From contig JAISYY010000223.1 in NCBI GenBank assembly GCA_031269635.1, forward strand, positions 1 to 6,177: DNA of 6,177 bases, written 5' to 3'. The translations under genes were made by a program, and so were the position numbers. Of this stretch, positions 1-6,177 are shown piece by piece. The notes below the pieces were generated by a model, which saw nothing but the letters and a program-made list of their open reading frames with translations, made no database searches and was not told the DNA's origin. Source of the DNA: Tannerella sp. (GTDB lineage Bacteria; Bacteroidota; Bacteroidia; Bacteroidales; Tannerellaceae). Position 1 is the stretch's first letter. Each line of letters starts with the position of its first letter.

Positions 1-192
1 GGCTTAACGCTTGTGTTACTGTTTTTGTTTTTAGAATATACCCCTTGGGGCGTTTTTGCTTTAATTCTGGCCCCCGGCATCGCACAGGGGTGTTATCAAA
101 ACTGGAAGTGGCCTGTGGAAGTGGCGAGAGAATTGCATGTAAAAAGCAGTGATATGTGTGTAATAATAAAAAAAGATAAAAGCTATGATTAA
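1..192 (+). CDS. Wzx-type polysaccharide flippase, C-terminal end only (partial)
   Basis: The window opens inside this gene; frame 1 is open from base 1 to a TAA at 190-192, giving the last 63 residues. What is visible is a very hydrophobic stretch (LVLLFLFLEY, then GVFALILAPGIAQ), which fits the last membrane helices of a polytopic transporter. It is followed by an NWKWP motif and a short charged cytoplasmic tail rich in Lys and Asp. From family knowledge, this NWKWP ending is typical of Bacteroides-type O-antigen/capsule flippases of the MATE/MVF-like superfamily, which move undecaprenyl-diphosphate-linked repeat units across the inner membrane. The position at the head of a run of glycosyltransferases and a polymerase supports that role. 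Its last 8 bases contain the start codon of the next gene, so the two are probably translationally coupled. The substrate cannot be inferred, and the family call rests on the tail and the context only. Confidence 0.75.
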   Translation, partial: GLTLVLLFLFLEYTPWGVFALILAPGIAQGCYQNWKWPVEVARELHVKSSDMCVIIKKDKSYD

Positions 193-1087
193 GGACGTTT
201 TGAAAAAAATAGTACCTGATTTTATCCTGCTTCAATGGAGAAAATACAGCGAAAACAAAGAAAGACGCAAGCTGAATAAATTGGGACGGGCCGTGATTAA
301 TTATTTGGACAATATTCCTTCTCAAGACATGAACGGCGAAAAGCAGGCGGTTCTTGACTATTTAAAATGCCATCCACTGTCTGTTTTCCCCTATTCCTAT
401 ACGGAAAAATATAAGCCTGAAGATGTAATCGTTTATTTGGATGCCGAAAAGGAAATGTGTTACGTCCTGCAAGATGGCAAGCGGCTGTACTTCAAAAAAG
501 GCTGGAATGAAAAAAAAGTACAGGCATATTATAACGGACTTTTAATAGAGCAAGACGCGGCCTCCCCGCACCGGTACGAAACTGGGGATTTTCACGTCTG
601 CGAAGGCGACGTCGTAGTGGATGCCGGCGTGGCCGAAGGGAATTTTGCGCTTTCGGTCATTGAAAAGGTGGAAAAAATATATTTGTTTGAAGTGGACAAG
701 GCGTGGATAACCGCCTTAGAAGCCACTTTTGCGCCATGGAAAGAAAAAGTAGTTATTGTAAACAAATATGTTTCCGATAATGATGAAGAAAATTGCATTA
801 CATTGGATACTTTTTTTGGAAATGAAAATATAGATTTTATCAAAGCGGATATCGAGGGGGCGGAGCCGCTGTTAGTGGTCGGTGCGACAACAATATTGTC
901 CGCACAAACGCCGTTGAAGGTGGCGCTGTGCACGTATCATACGCAAAATGATGCGGAAACGCTTCGTAAAATGTTGTCGGAGAAAGGATTTTGTGCGGAG
1001 TTTTCTAAAGGTTATATGCTATTTGTATACGATAAATATCTCGCGCCTCCTTATTTAAGAAGAGCGTTAATTCGTGCCGCAAAATGA
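185..1087 (+). CDS. FkbM-family SAM-dependent methyltransferase
   Basis: This 300-residue protein has a C-terminal Rossmann methyltransferase domain from about residue 138 to 285. The SAM-binding loop is VVVDAGVAEGNFAL (143-156), in place of the more usual DVGANxGxxT form. An acidic strand end FEVD (168-171), ITLDTF (205-210) and FIKADIEGAE (218-227) follow; the last is the FkbM hallmark. The first 135 residues are charged and match no domain I can name. FkbM proteins are usually O-methyltransferases, so the likely role is methylating a hydroxyl on a sugar of the repeat unit in the cytoplasm. The substrate is unknown. ATG185 lies inside the flippase end (8-base overlap) and has an A-rich leader (about 166-180) rather than a Shine-Dalgarno site. 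The 3' end overlaps the next gene by ATGA. The family call is firm; the reaction is inferred. Confidence 0.88.
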   Translation: MIKDVLKKIVPDFILLQWRKYSENKERRKLNKLGRAVINYLDNIPSQDMNGEKQAVLDYLKCHPLSVFPYSYTEKYKPEDVIVYLDAEKEMCYVLQDGKRLYFKKGWNEKKVQAYYNGLLIEQDAASPHRYETGDFHVCEGDVVVDAGVAEGNFALSVIEKVEKIYLFEVDKAWITALEATFAPWKEKVVIVNKYVSDNDEENCITLDTFFGNENIDFIKADIEGAEPLLVVGATTILSAQTPLKVALCTYHTQNDAETLRKMLSEKGFCAEFSKGYMLFVYDKYLAPPYLRRALIRAAK

Positions 1088-1902
1088 CGGAATCCACGTT
1101 TATAATGGTGGTGGTACTGTATAAAACCAGGGCTGCAGATTCATTGAGCTTGATTACCCTGGGCGACAACCTGCCGGCAAATTCAAAGCTGGTTGTGTGG
1201 GATAACAGCCCGGATGCGCTTCATGCAGCGGATTTGAAGTGGATACATGCACGCTTTCCGAACAGTGAATACATTCATACTCCGGAAAACAGTTCGTTGG
1301 CTAAAGTATATAATCAAGTTTATGTTACTAATACGCAATATGATTATTTCCTGATTTTGGATCAGGATACCACGCTTACCACTGATTTTTTTGTCGCCCT
1401 GCGTAATGCCATAGCCCGGCACCCGGGCATCAATTTATTTTTACCGCTCGTCTGTCATGGTCATCAGGTTGTAAGCCCTGCCGATTTTCGTTTTTACAGG
1501 GGCGTTTACTGGACGCAACGGCAAACCGGATTAGTAACCGCTCAAAACCGGCTGGCTATTGCCAGCGGCATGACCATTCGCATGGAATACCTGAAGGAAA
1601 AGGCAAACCGTTTCGATGAGCGCTTGAAACTCTATGGCGTTGATGATAAATTTATACTGGATTACGGAAAAGAAAATCAATATTTCTTTGTGCTCGATTA
1701 TGTGCTGACGCATCAGCTTTCCATGTTTGAACAGGAAGATGTCGAAAGGAAAACGATGCGGTTCATTGAGCATAAGCACGCACAAAAGGCTGTTTGCAAA
1801 TCGGTATCCCTGTTATCGTGGGTTATGATTTCTGTTATGTTATTTATAAAATCAATCGCGTGGGCATTCAAATGGAAGGACATTCGCATAATTTTTAAAT
1901 AA
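1084..1902 (+). CDS. Glycosyltransferase family 2 with a hydrophobic C-terminal segment
   Basis: A 272-residue GT-A fold enzyme. The first strand is IMVVVLYKT (7-15), followed by VVWDNS (37-42), a nucleotide-sugar-binding feature of rhamnosyltransferase-like GT2 proteins. NSSLAKVYN (69-77) replaces the commoner NxGxxxAxN, and ILDQDT (91-96) carries the metal-binding DxD as D93-Q-D95. IASGMTIR (159-166) and the acceptor-side FDERLKLYGVDDKF (177-190) contain the candidate catalytic base near D187/D188. A hydrophobic stretch at about 240-262, followed by Lys-rich residues, could anchor the protein to the cytoplasmic membrane. The likely role is adding one sugar to the lipid-linked repeat unit; donor and linkage cannot be read from the sequence. 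The start overlaps the methyltransferase stop as ATGA, and its TAA shares one base with the next ATG (TAATG). Both junctions suggest translational coupling. Confidence 0.87.
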   Translation: MTESTFIMVVVLYKTRAADSLSLITLGDNLPANSKLVVWDNSPDALHAADLKWIHARFPNSEYIHTPENSSLAKVYNQVYVTNTQYDYFLILDQDTTLTTDFFVALRNAIARHPGINLFLPLVCHGHQVVSPADFRFYRGVYWTQRQTGLVTAQNRLAIASGMTIRMEYLKEKANRFDERLKLYGVDDKFILDYGKENQYFFVLDYVLTHQLSMFEQEDVERKTMRFIEHKHAQKAVCKSVSLLSWVMISVMLFIKSIAWAFKWKDIRIIFK

Positions 1903-3014
1903 TGAATATACTTTTCATATCGCATACTGCCGGTAAAACAGGTGGTGAGAACGTGCTGATTGATGCCATGCGTGCCGTTGCCGAATCTACTGCCCATACC
2001 CTATTCGTCGCCCTCCCCGATGATGGCAAAACCGCCTTTGCGCACGCTTTGTCCGGCGTGCGGATAGCCGGGATAAAGTATTTTAAGTATCGTTCGGCAC
2101 GCAATACCACATGGCTGCTGTTCCGGAATATCGGATATGGCCTGCTATTCGGGTTGCGCAAATTAAAGCGTTATTGTAAAACCAATAAAATAGATGTACT
2201 GTATATCAACAGCAGTGTAAATATTATAGGAATATTGCTGGCGCAACAGTTGAATCTCCCCTACATTTGGCATATTCATGAACATTCGACGGCGGCGCAC
2301 CGGTGGACGCCTGTGTGGGTCGATAAATATTACCGCCGATGGCTTTTCAACAGCCGGTGCCGGTCGGTTTTTGTCAGTGTTGGCAGTCGTGCCCGGTGGG
2401 CAGCAAACCTGCGGGTTTTGTCGATACCTCACAGTGCGGTTATTTATTCGCGATATGCGGAAATGCCGAAAGTGAGCGAAAAACGACCGCCACATCCTTT
2501 CACGTTTGGGTTCTTGGGGACGCTTTCGCAGAATAAAAACACCGGCGCGTTAATCCGTGCGTTCCGGCAGCAAGCGGGGGATGTAAGATTGCTTATTGGC
2601 GGCGATGGCGAGTGCCGGAAGGCCCTGATAAAGCAGGCCGGCGATTGTCCGGGTATCACGTTTGCCGGATTTATTACAGACAGGTATTCGTTTTATGACC
2701 GGATAGACGTACTGGTCGTCCCGTCGTTCAACGAGTCGTGGGGACTGGTTGCACTGGAAGGCATGAGCGCCGGTATTCCCGTAATAATAACAAAAAACAC
2801 TGGGCTTGCAGAATTGTTTACCCATAACGGGGAATGTATATTTATAGATCCGTTTGATGTAACCGACCTGTCGAAGGCCATGACCGGCGTAAAGGATAAT
2901 CCGGCTGCCTGTCGGCGCATGGTATATCGGGCGCGTCTTCGATTAGAAGCCTTGGCGTTAAATCGGGCGTTCGATGCCCGAATTATAGACATTATTCATC
3001 AATCATCAAAATAG
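1902..3014 (+). CDS. Glycosyltransferase family 4 (group 1, GT-B fold)
   Basis: This 370-residue protein is the usual length for GT4. The N-terminal acceptor domain begins MNILFISHT and has the glycine loop GKTGGEN (11-17) and HIHEH (124-128), a conserved His-rich spot. The C-terminal donor domain starts near residue 200 with FGFLGTLSQNKN (202-213), then LIGGDGE (231-237), FAGF (254-257) and PSFNESWGLVALEGMSAG (274-291). That last motif holds the retaining-GT EX7E pair E278 and E286, which would bind the nucleotide-sugar ribose and phosphates. The expected reaction is retaining transfer of a hexose-type sugar to the growing lipid-linked oligosaccharide. The start shares one base with the preceding stop. 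The middle of the gene is GC-richer than much of the window (35 of 60 bases at 2281-2340), which explains the many spurious open frames over it. All key motifs are intact; the specific sugar is unknown. Confidence 0.92.
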   Translation: MNILFISHTAGKTGGENVLIDAMRAVAESTAHTLFVALPDDGKTAFAHALSGVRIAGIKYFKYRSARNTTWLLFRNIGYGLLFGLRKLKRYCKTNKIDVLYINSSVNIIGILLAQQLNLPYIWHIHEHSTAAHRWTPVWVDKYYRRWLFNSRCRSVFVSVGSRARWAANLRVLSIPHSAVIYSRYAEMPKVSEKRPPHPFTFGFLGTLSQNKNTGALIRAFRQQAGDVRLLIGGDGECRKALIKQAGDCPGITFAGFITDRYSFYDRIDVLVVPSFNESWGLVALEGMSAGIPVIITKNTGLAELFTHNGECIFIDPFDVTDLSKAMTGVKDNPAACRRMVYRARLRLEALALNRAFDARIIDIIHQSSK

Positions 3015-3021
3015 ATTTTAC

Positions 3022-4203
3022 ATGTATTATTTAATTATATGGCTCATTATCGCCGCAAGCGCCCTGTTTTATTTTTTATATCAAAATAAAAAGAAATACT
3101 GGTTGTCTGCGCTCTGCTATACGGCGCTTGTCCTCACTGCCGGATTGCGCTATGAAACCGGCACCGATTATTTCGCCTATGCCTACACCTATAACAATAC
3201 GCCCACGCTGGCCAGCTTCTCCCCTGTGGTGAATGACATGGAAATAGGGTATATCTTCCTTAATTCCCTTTTCCGGACGACTGGCGCAGATGTTAATATC
3301 TTATTTTTATTCATCTCCGTTATCACCACCTTTATTCTTTTCCGATCGTTTCAGGCATATATCCCCCGTCAATTCTTTTTTGTCGGCATTTTATTATATT
3401 ATTCCACTATTTACCTCGGGCTTGATATGAGTGGCGTTCGTCAGGCGATTGCGGTAACGGTTTTCCTGTTTTCGCTTCGATATGTCTTTCAGGGGCGGTT
3501 TTGGTGCTATTTTTTGTGCATACTCGTATCGTCTTTATTTCATCAATCGGCGTTGCTGCTGCTGGCTTTTTATCCGGTACTGAAAGTGCGTATCCGTCCG
3601 TCCGTACTGTTTACACTATTGGGCATAGGGATCCTGATTTTTATATTCAAAATAACATGGCTGCATACCCTGTTAGAATACGGCGCATCCTTATTTACGG
3701 AAGACAGCTTAATTGCCCGAAAATTGACGACCTATACCTCCAGTGAAATATTTCTCCGAAACAGGATTTTTTCGCCCGCAATCCCTTTTTATGTGATGCT
3801 GTTTATACTGGCTGTTATCATGCGCCGGCAGCTGTCAGAACAGACACCGTATTTTAATATCATCTTCAATCTTTTCTTTTTATTTGTATTATCGTTTTTT
3901 TACTTGTATGAATCATTGGACATCAGTTTCCGGTTCGGGTATTATTTTATGCTTTCCTACACACTCCTGCTTCCGCTGGCGCTGGGTTTAATAAAGTCGC
4001 GCAGGCATGTTATCGTGGCAATGACCGTCATCTTTATGTTGAGCGTATATGCCATGCGGGATGTGTTTTTGGAAAGTAATAAACAAATGATGATGTACCG
4101 TCCCTATCAAAATTATGTATTGATAAAAATGGGATTGCAGCATCGCGATGCGAAGAAAAACACAATAATCAACCCGCAAACCCATAAATCAATCAACCCG
4201 TAA
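3022..4203 (+). CDS. EpsG/Wzy-like polysaccharide polymerase
   Basis: A 393-residue protein with about 10-11 predicted membrane helices, including segments near 3-20, 92-110, 117-133, 140-157, 161-184, 194-211, 253-268, 276-297, 304-322 and 329-346. Conserved EpsG-family spots are GLRYETGTDY (41-50), DMEIGY (72-77), MSGVRQAIA (136-144), FHQSA (173-177) and the Arg-containing ISFRFGYYF (301-309). Proteins of this family are thought to polymerise repeat units on the periplasmic face of the inner membrane, as Wzy does. A flippase and four glycosyltransferases in the same operon fit a Wzx/Wzy-dependent pathway. The gene starts 7 bases after the GT4 stop. The last ten or so residues (INPQTHKSINP) are low-complexity and are encoded by a degenerate tandem repeat that also supplies the stop codon, so this tail is probably not part of the conserved fold. 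Confidence 0.87.
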   Translation: MYYLIIWLIIAASALFYFLYQNKKKYWLSALCYTALVLTAGLRYETGTDYFAYAYTYNNTPTLASFSPVVNDMEIGYIFLNSLFRTTGADVNILFLFISVITTFILFRSFQAYIPRQFFFVGILLYYSTIYLGLDMSGVRQAIAVTVFLFSLRYVFQGRFWCYFLCILVSSLFHQSALLLLAFYPVLKVRIRPSVLFTLLGIGILIFIFKITWLHTLLEYGASLFTEDSLIARKLTTYTSSEIFLRNRIFSPAIPFYVMLFILAVIMRRQLSEQTPYFNIIFNLFFLFVLSFFYLYESLDISFRFGYYFMLSYTLLLPLALGLIKSRRHVIVAMTVIFMLSVYAMRDVFLESNKQMMMYRPYQNYVLIKMGLQHRDAKKNTIINPQTHKSINP

Positions 4204-4218
4204 ATCCGTAAATAAAAC
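4167..4218 (+). repeat. Degenerate 8-/24-base tandem repeat spanning the polymerase stop codon
   Basis: Two adjacent 24-base units, 4167-4190 and 4191-4214, match at 20 of 24 positions; both begin AATCAACCCG. Read in steps of eight from 4171, the same stretch is AACCCGCA, AACCCATA, AATCAATC, AACCCGTA, AATCCGTA and AATAAAAC, so the 24-base unit is itself three drifting octamers. It encodes the end of the polymerase, contains its TAA (4201-4203) and runs to the base before the next start codon. Mechanism and role are unknown; replication slippage is the simplest origin. Confidence 0.75.
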
Positions 4219-4932
4219 ATGATCTCAGTTTGCATGGCTACCCATAACGGGGAAAAGTATATCAAAGAGCAGTTAGATTCCGTTCTTTGCCAGTTAGGTA
4301 AAGATGATGAAATTATTATCTCCGACGACGACTCGACGGACAGCACGGTAGCTATCGTTACCGGTTATAAAGACTCCCGGATTACGGTTTACCGGAATGT
4401 GAAACGAAAAGGAGTAACCGGCAACTTCGAAAATGCCTTAATTCATGCCGGAGGAGATTATATTTTCCTCTCCGACCAGGACGATGTCTGGAAAGAAAAC
4501 AAAGTACGGGTCTGTGTAGAAAAGTTGAACGACTGTGATGTCGTCGTGTCGGACTGCACGGTGGTCGATGACGGATTGCAGGTTATAGCCCCTTCTTTTT
4601 TTGAAAAAAATAATACCCGGAAAGGGCTTGTGCAAAACTTGTATCATAATTCCTATATGGGTTGTTGTATGGCATTTCGGCGCACGCTGCTTCAACGGAG
4701 CCTGCCCTTCCCGAAGCACATCCCGGTGCACGATGTATGGATAGGATTTGTAGCCGGGCTGTTTTATACGACCCGGTTTATTCCTCACGCGTTAGTGCTG
4801 TACCGCCGGCACGGGAATAACAGTACGCCCACCTCGCAACCTTCTCATTATCGCGTGTGGAAAAAAATAACGTTCCGATGGAATCTGCTCCGTTATATTC
4901 CGTTATTACTTGTACGAAGAAAGAATAATTAA
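4219..4932 (+). CDS. Glycosyltransferase family 2 (WcaA-like)
   Basis: A 237-residue GT-A enzyme that starts directly at the first strand, MISVCMATHNGEKYIKEQ (1-18), so ATG4219 is well placed; an in-frame TAA lies at 4213-4215. Motifs in order are EIIISDDDSTDST (31-43, nucleotide binding), GNFENAL (68-74), FLSDQDDVW (83-91, the DxD metal site), YMGCCMAFRR (146-155), HDVWIG (171-176, the acceptor-side acidic residue) and YRRHGNNST (195-203). This set is typical of the GT2 subgroup common in Bacteroidota and streptococcal-type capsule loci, where it adds one sugar to the lipid-linked repeat unit in the cytoplasm. It has no membrane helix, only a basic, hydrophobic C-terminus (219-235) that could touch the membrane. 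The gene follows the polymerase after 15 bases of repeat-derived sequence. The family call is firm; donor sugar and linkage are not deducible. Confidence 0.92.
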   Translation: MISVCMATHNGEKYIKEQLDSVLCQLGKDDEIIISDDDSTDSTVAIVTGYKDSRITVYRNVKRKGVTGNFENALIHAGGDYIFLSDQDDVWKENKVRVCVEKLNDCDVVVSDCTVVDDGLQVIAPSFFEKNNTRKGLVQNLYHNSYMGCCMAFRRTLLQRSLPFPKHIPVHDVWIGFVAGLFYTTRFIPHALVLYRRHGNNSTPTSQPSHYRVWKKITFRWNLLRYIPLLLVRRKNN

Positions 4933-4949
4933 AATATTGTCCGATTAAA

Positions 4950-5762
4950 ATGATAAACGTTTCGATTGTAATATACAATAACAGCAAAGAAGACATGCGT
5001 ACCGTAATCGGCTGCATCGCCCGCAGCCATGCCGCGTCCGTTTATGTAGTTGATAATTCCCCGTCCGACCGGCTGAAGGAATTTACGGAAAAGCTGTCCC
5101 GAAAGGTGATTTACATACACCGGCAACAAAACATCGGCTATGGCGCAGCACACAATATTGCCATAAAAAAATCCATCGAACAGGGAGCAAAATACCATTT
5201 GGTGCTTAACCCCGACGTTGAATTTGAACAGGGAGTTGTAGAAAAATTAGTGGAATTTATGGACAATAATCCCGAGGTTGGATTGGTTATGCCAAAGGTC
5301 TTATATCCAGATGGCAGCATTCAATATTTGTGTAAGTTGCTGCCCACGCCATCGGATTTGATTTTCCGCCGGTTTTTTTCTTTTATCTCTCGGACGAAGG
5401 AGGAAAAATATGAACTGCGGACAATGGATTATAAACAGGAACATTTTGGCGTGCCGTCTTTATCCGGCTGTTTCATGCTGTTCCGCACAGCCGTGCTTGA
5501 AAAAATAGCGGGATTTGACGAACGGTATTTTTTGTATATGGAAGATGTGGATTTATGCAGGCGCCTGCATCGGGTGTCGCACACGGCATTTTATCCTGCG
5601 GTGAGCATAGTTCATCATTATGCAAAGGGGTCGTATAAAAATTACAGGTTGTTGCAGTATCATGTTTGTGCTGCCGTGAAATATTTTAACAAGTGGGGTT
5701 GGTTTTTTGACAAAGAGCGGCGCATAATCAATAAACGAGCGCTTAAAGCGACACTTAAATAA
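4950..5762 (+). CDS. Glycosyltransferase family 2, rhamnosyltransferase-like (WbbL/RfbF type)
   Basis: A 270-residue GT-A enzyme. The first strand INVSIVIYNN (2-11) is followed by VYVVDNSPSD (31-40), QNIGYGAAHNIA (60-71), LVLNPDVEF (84-92, in which NPD takes the DxD position), VMPKVLYPDGSIQ (113-125), PSLSGCFMLFR (169-179) and GFDERYFLYMEDVDLCRRL (188-206), the ED-containing acceptor-side motif. HHY (222-224) then precedes a basic C-terminus. This motif order is that of the dTDP-rhamnosyltransferase-like branch of GT2, but the branch also includes enzymes using other donors, so rhamnose is only a possibility; no rhamnose-synthesis genes are visible here. The start is 17 bases after the previous stop, with an AT-rich leader. 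It is the last obvious glycan gene in the window and may end the operon. Confidence 0.92.
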   Translation: MINVSIVIYNNSKEDMRTVIGCIARSHAASVYVVDNSPSDRLKEFTEKLSRKVIYIHRQQNIGYGAAHNIAIKKSIEQGAKYHLVLNPDVEFEQGVVEKLVEFMDNNPEVGLVMPKVLYPDGSIQYLCKLLPTPSDLIFRRFFSFISRTKEEKYELRTMDYKQEHFGVPSLSGCFMLFRTAVLEKIAGFDERYFLYMEDVDLCRRLHRVSHTAFYPAVSIVHHYAKGSYKNYRLLQYHVCAAVKYFNKWGWFFDKERRIINKRALKATLK

Positions 5763-5806
5763 AATGGCTTCGATACAAATTTATTTAATCATAAAATATC
5801 CCGACC

Positions 5807-6177
5807 ATGGAACCAAAAAATTCAATCAAAATTTTTGAAAACAAACAAGTTCGCTCTGTATGGGACAGCGAACAGGAAAAGTGGTATATCTCTGTTGTGG
5901 ATGTGATAGAGATATTAACGGAAAGCAGTCGTCCGCGAAAGTATTGGGATGACCTTAAACGTAAGCTATTGGCGGAAGGTAGTGAGTTGTCCGCAAAAAT
6001 CGGACAACTGAAATTGCAATCTGCCGATGGGAAGTTTTACAAAAGCGATGTTGCTGACGTAGAGCAGCTTTTCCGCCTTATTCAGTCCATTCCGTCGCCC
6101 AAGGCGGAGCCTTTTAAGCAGTGGCTTGCCCAAATTGCCCGCGAGCGCCTGGAAGAAATGGACGACCCTGAACAGGG
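5807..6177 (+). CDS. Bro-N domain protein, phage antirepressor-like (3' end outside window)
   Basis: The frame is open from ATG5807 to the window edge, giving 123 complete codons. ATG5807 is the only start available, since an in-frame TAA sits at 5792-5794. Residues 8-20 (IFENKQVRSVWDS-like), WYISVVDVIEILTES (26-40), YWDDLKRKL (46-54), ADGKFYKSDVADVEQL (73-88) and IQSIPSPKAEPFKQWLA (92-108) match the BRO-family N-terminal (Bro-N) domain as seen in a protein group widespread in Bacteroidota. That group is often annotated as prophage antirepressor; from memory its members are about 270-290 residues, so over half is missing here. Bro-N domains bind DNA in phage and baculovirus proteins; the role of chromosomal copies in Bacteroidota is not settled. 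It lies 44 bases behind the glycan operon on the same strand. I see no terminator in that gap and no match to the Bacteroides TAnnTTTG promoter element. Confidence 0.85.
   Translation, partial: MEPKNSIKIFENKQVRSVWDSEQEKWYISVVDVIEILTESSRPRKYWDDLKRKLLAEGSELSAKIGQLKLQSADGKFYKSDVADVEQLFRLIQSIPSPKAEPFKQWLAQIARERLEEMDDPEQ

Noticed and set aside
41..56. CCCCTTGGGG followed by CGTTTTT, resembling a small terminator
   Set aside because: The loop is only two bases and the sequence is inside the flippase coding region, encoding a normal membrane-protein stretch.
592..933. Antisense open frame of 113 codons over the methyltransferase gene
   Set aside because: It lies entirely inside a well-supported FkbM domain, has low-complexity Ser/Thr-rich content and no recognisable motif.
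2163..2825. Several overlapping open frames on both strands across the GT4 gene
   Set aside because: All overlap the intact GT4 motifs; the GC-rich composition of this stretch leaves alternative frames open by chance.
4438..4788. Antisense open frame of 116 codons over the 4219-4932 glycosyltransferase
   Set aside because: It is the mirror of conserved GT2 motifs and has no family resemblance of its own.
5740..5750. Palindrome CGCTTAAAGCG near the end of the operon, considered as a terminator
   Set aside because: The stem would be only 4-5 pairs with a tiny loop, it lies within coding sequence and no T-run follows.
5763..5806. Promoter for the Bro-N gene
   Set aside because: The gap is AT-rich, but I found no TAnnTTTG element with a TTTG about 25 bases upstream; a non-consensus promoter cannot be excluded.
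5764..5838. Possible 24-residue peptide beginning two bases after the last glycosyltransferase
   Set aside because: No recognisable motif, overlaps the start of the Bro-N gene in another frame, and is short enough to occur by chance.

Overview
The window looks like part of a surface-polysaccharide (capsule, exopolysaccharide or O-antigen) biosynthesis operon from a Bacteroidota genome, probably Bacteroidales. The lineage is inferred from three things. The flippase tail has an NWKWP signature, and the FkbM methyltransferase has an EGNFAL-type SAM loop; from memory both are common in Bacteroides-type capsule loci. The starts also have A/T-rich leaders and lack clear Shine-Dalgarno sequences. 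Species cannot be told from the sequence.

Layout: every gene is on the + strand. Bases 1-192 are the 3' end of a Wzx-type flippase. An FkbM-family methyltransferase (185-1087), a GT2 glycosyltransferase (1084-1902) and a GT4 glycosyltransferase (1902-3014) follow with 8-, 4- and 1-base overlaps. After short gaps of 7, 15 and 17 bases come an EpsG/Wzy-like polymerase (3022-4203) and two more GT2 enzymes (4219-4932 and 4950-5762). After a 44-base AT-rich gap, a Bro-N domain (phage antirepressor-like) gene starts at 5807 and runs off the window. There is no non-coding stretch longer than 44 bases. I see no RNA gene, CRISPR array, insertion sequence, convincing terminator or convincing promoter.

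How the genes work together: the four glycosyltransferases would extend a lipid-linked oligosaccharide on the cytoplasmic face of the inner membrane. The methyltransferase may decorate a sugar. The flippase would move the finished unit across the membrane, and the EpsG-like protein would polymerise units on the periplasmic side. With four transferases plus an initiating transferase that is not in the window, a repeat unit of up to about five sugars is a reasonable inference. No nucleotide-sugar synthesis, export, chain-length or regulatory genes are present here.

Most of the window is an ordinary but well-packed glycan operon. The points most worth a second look are a degenerate 8-/24-base tandem repeat that encodes the polymerase tail and supplies its stop codon, and the Bro-N gene directly behind the operon.
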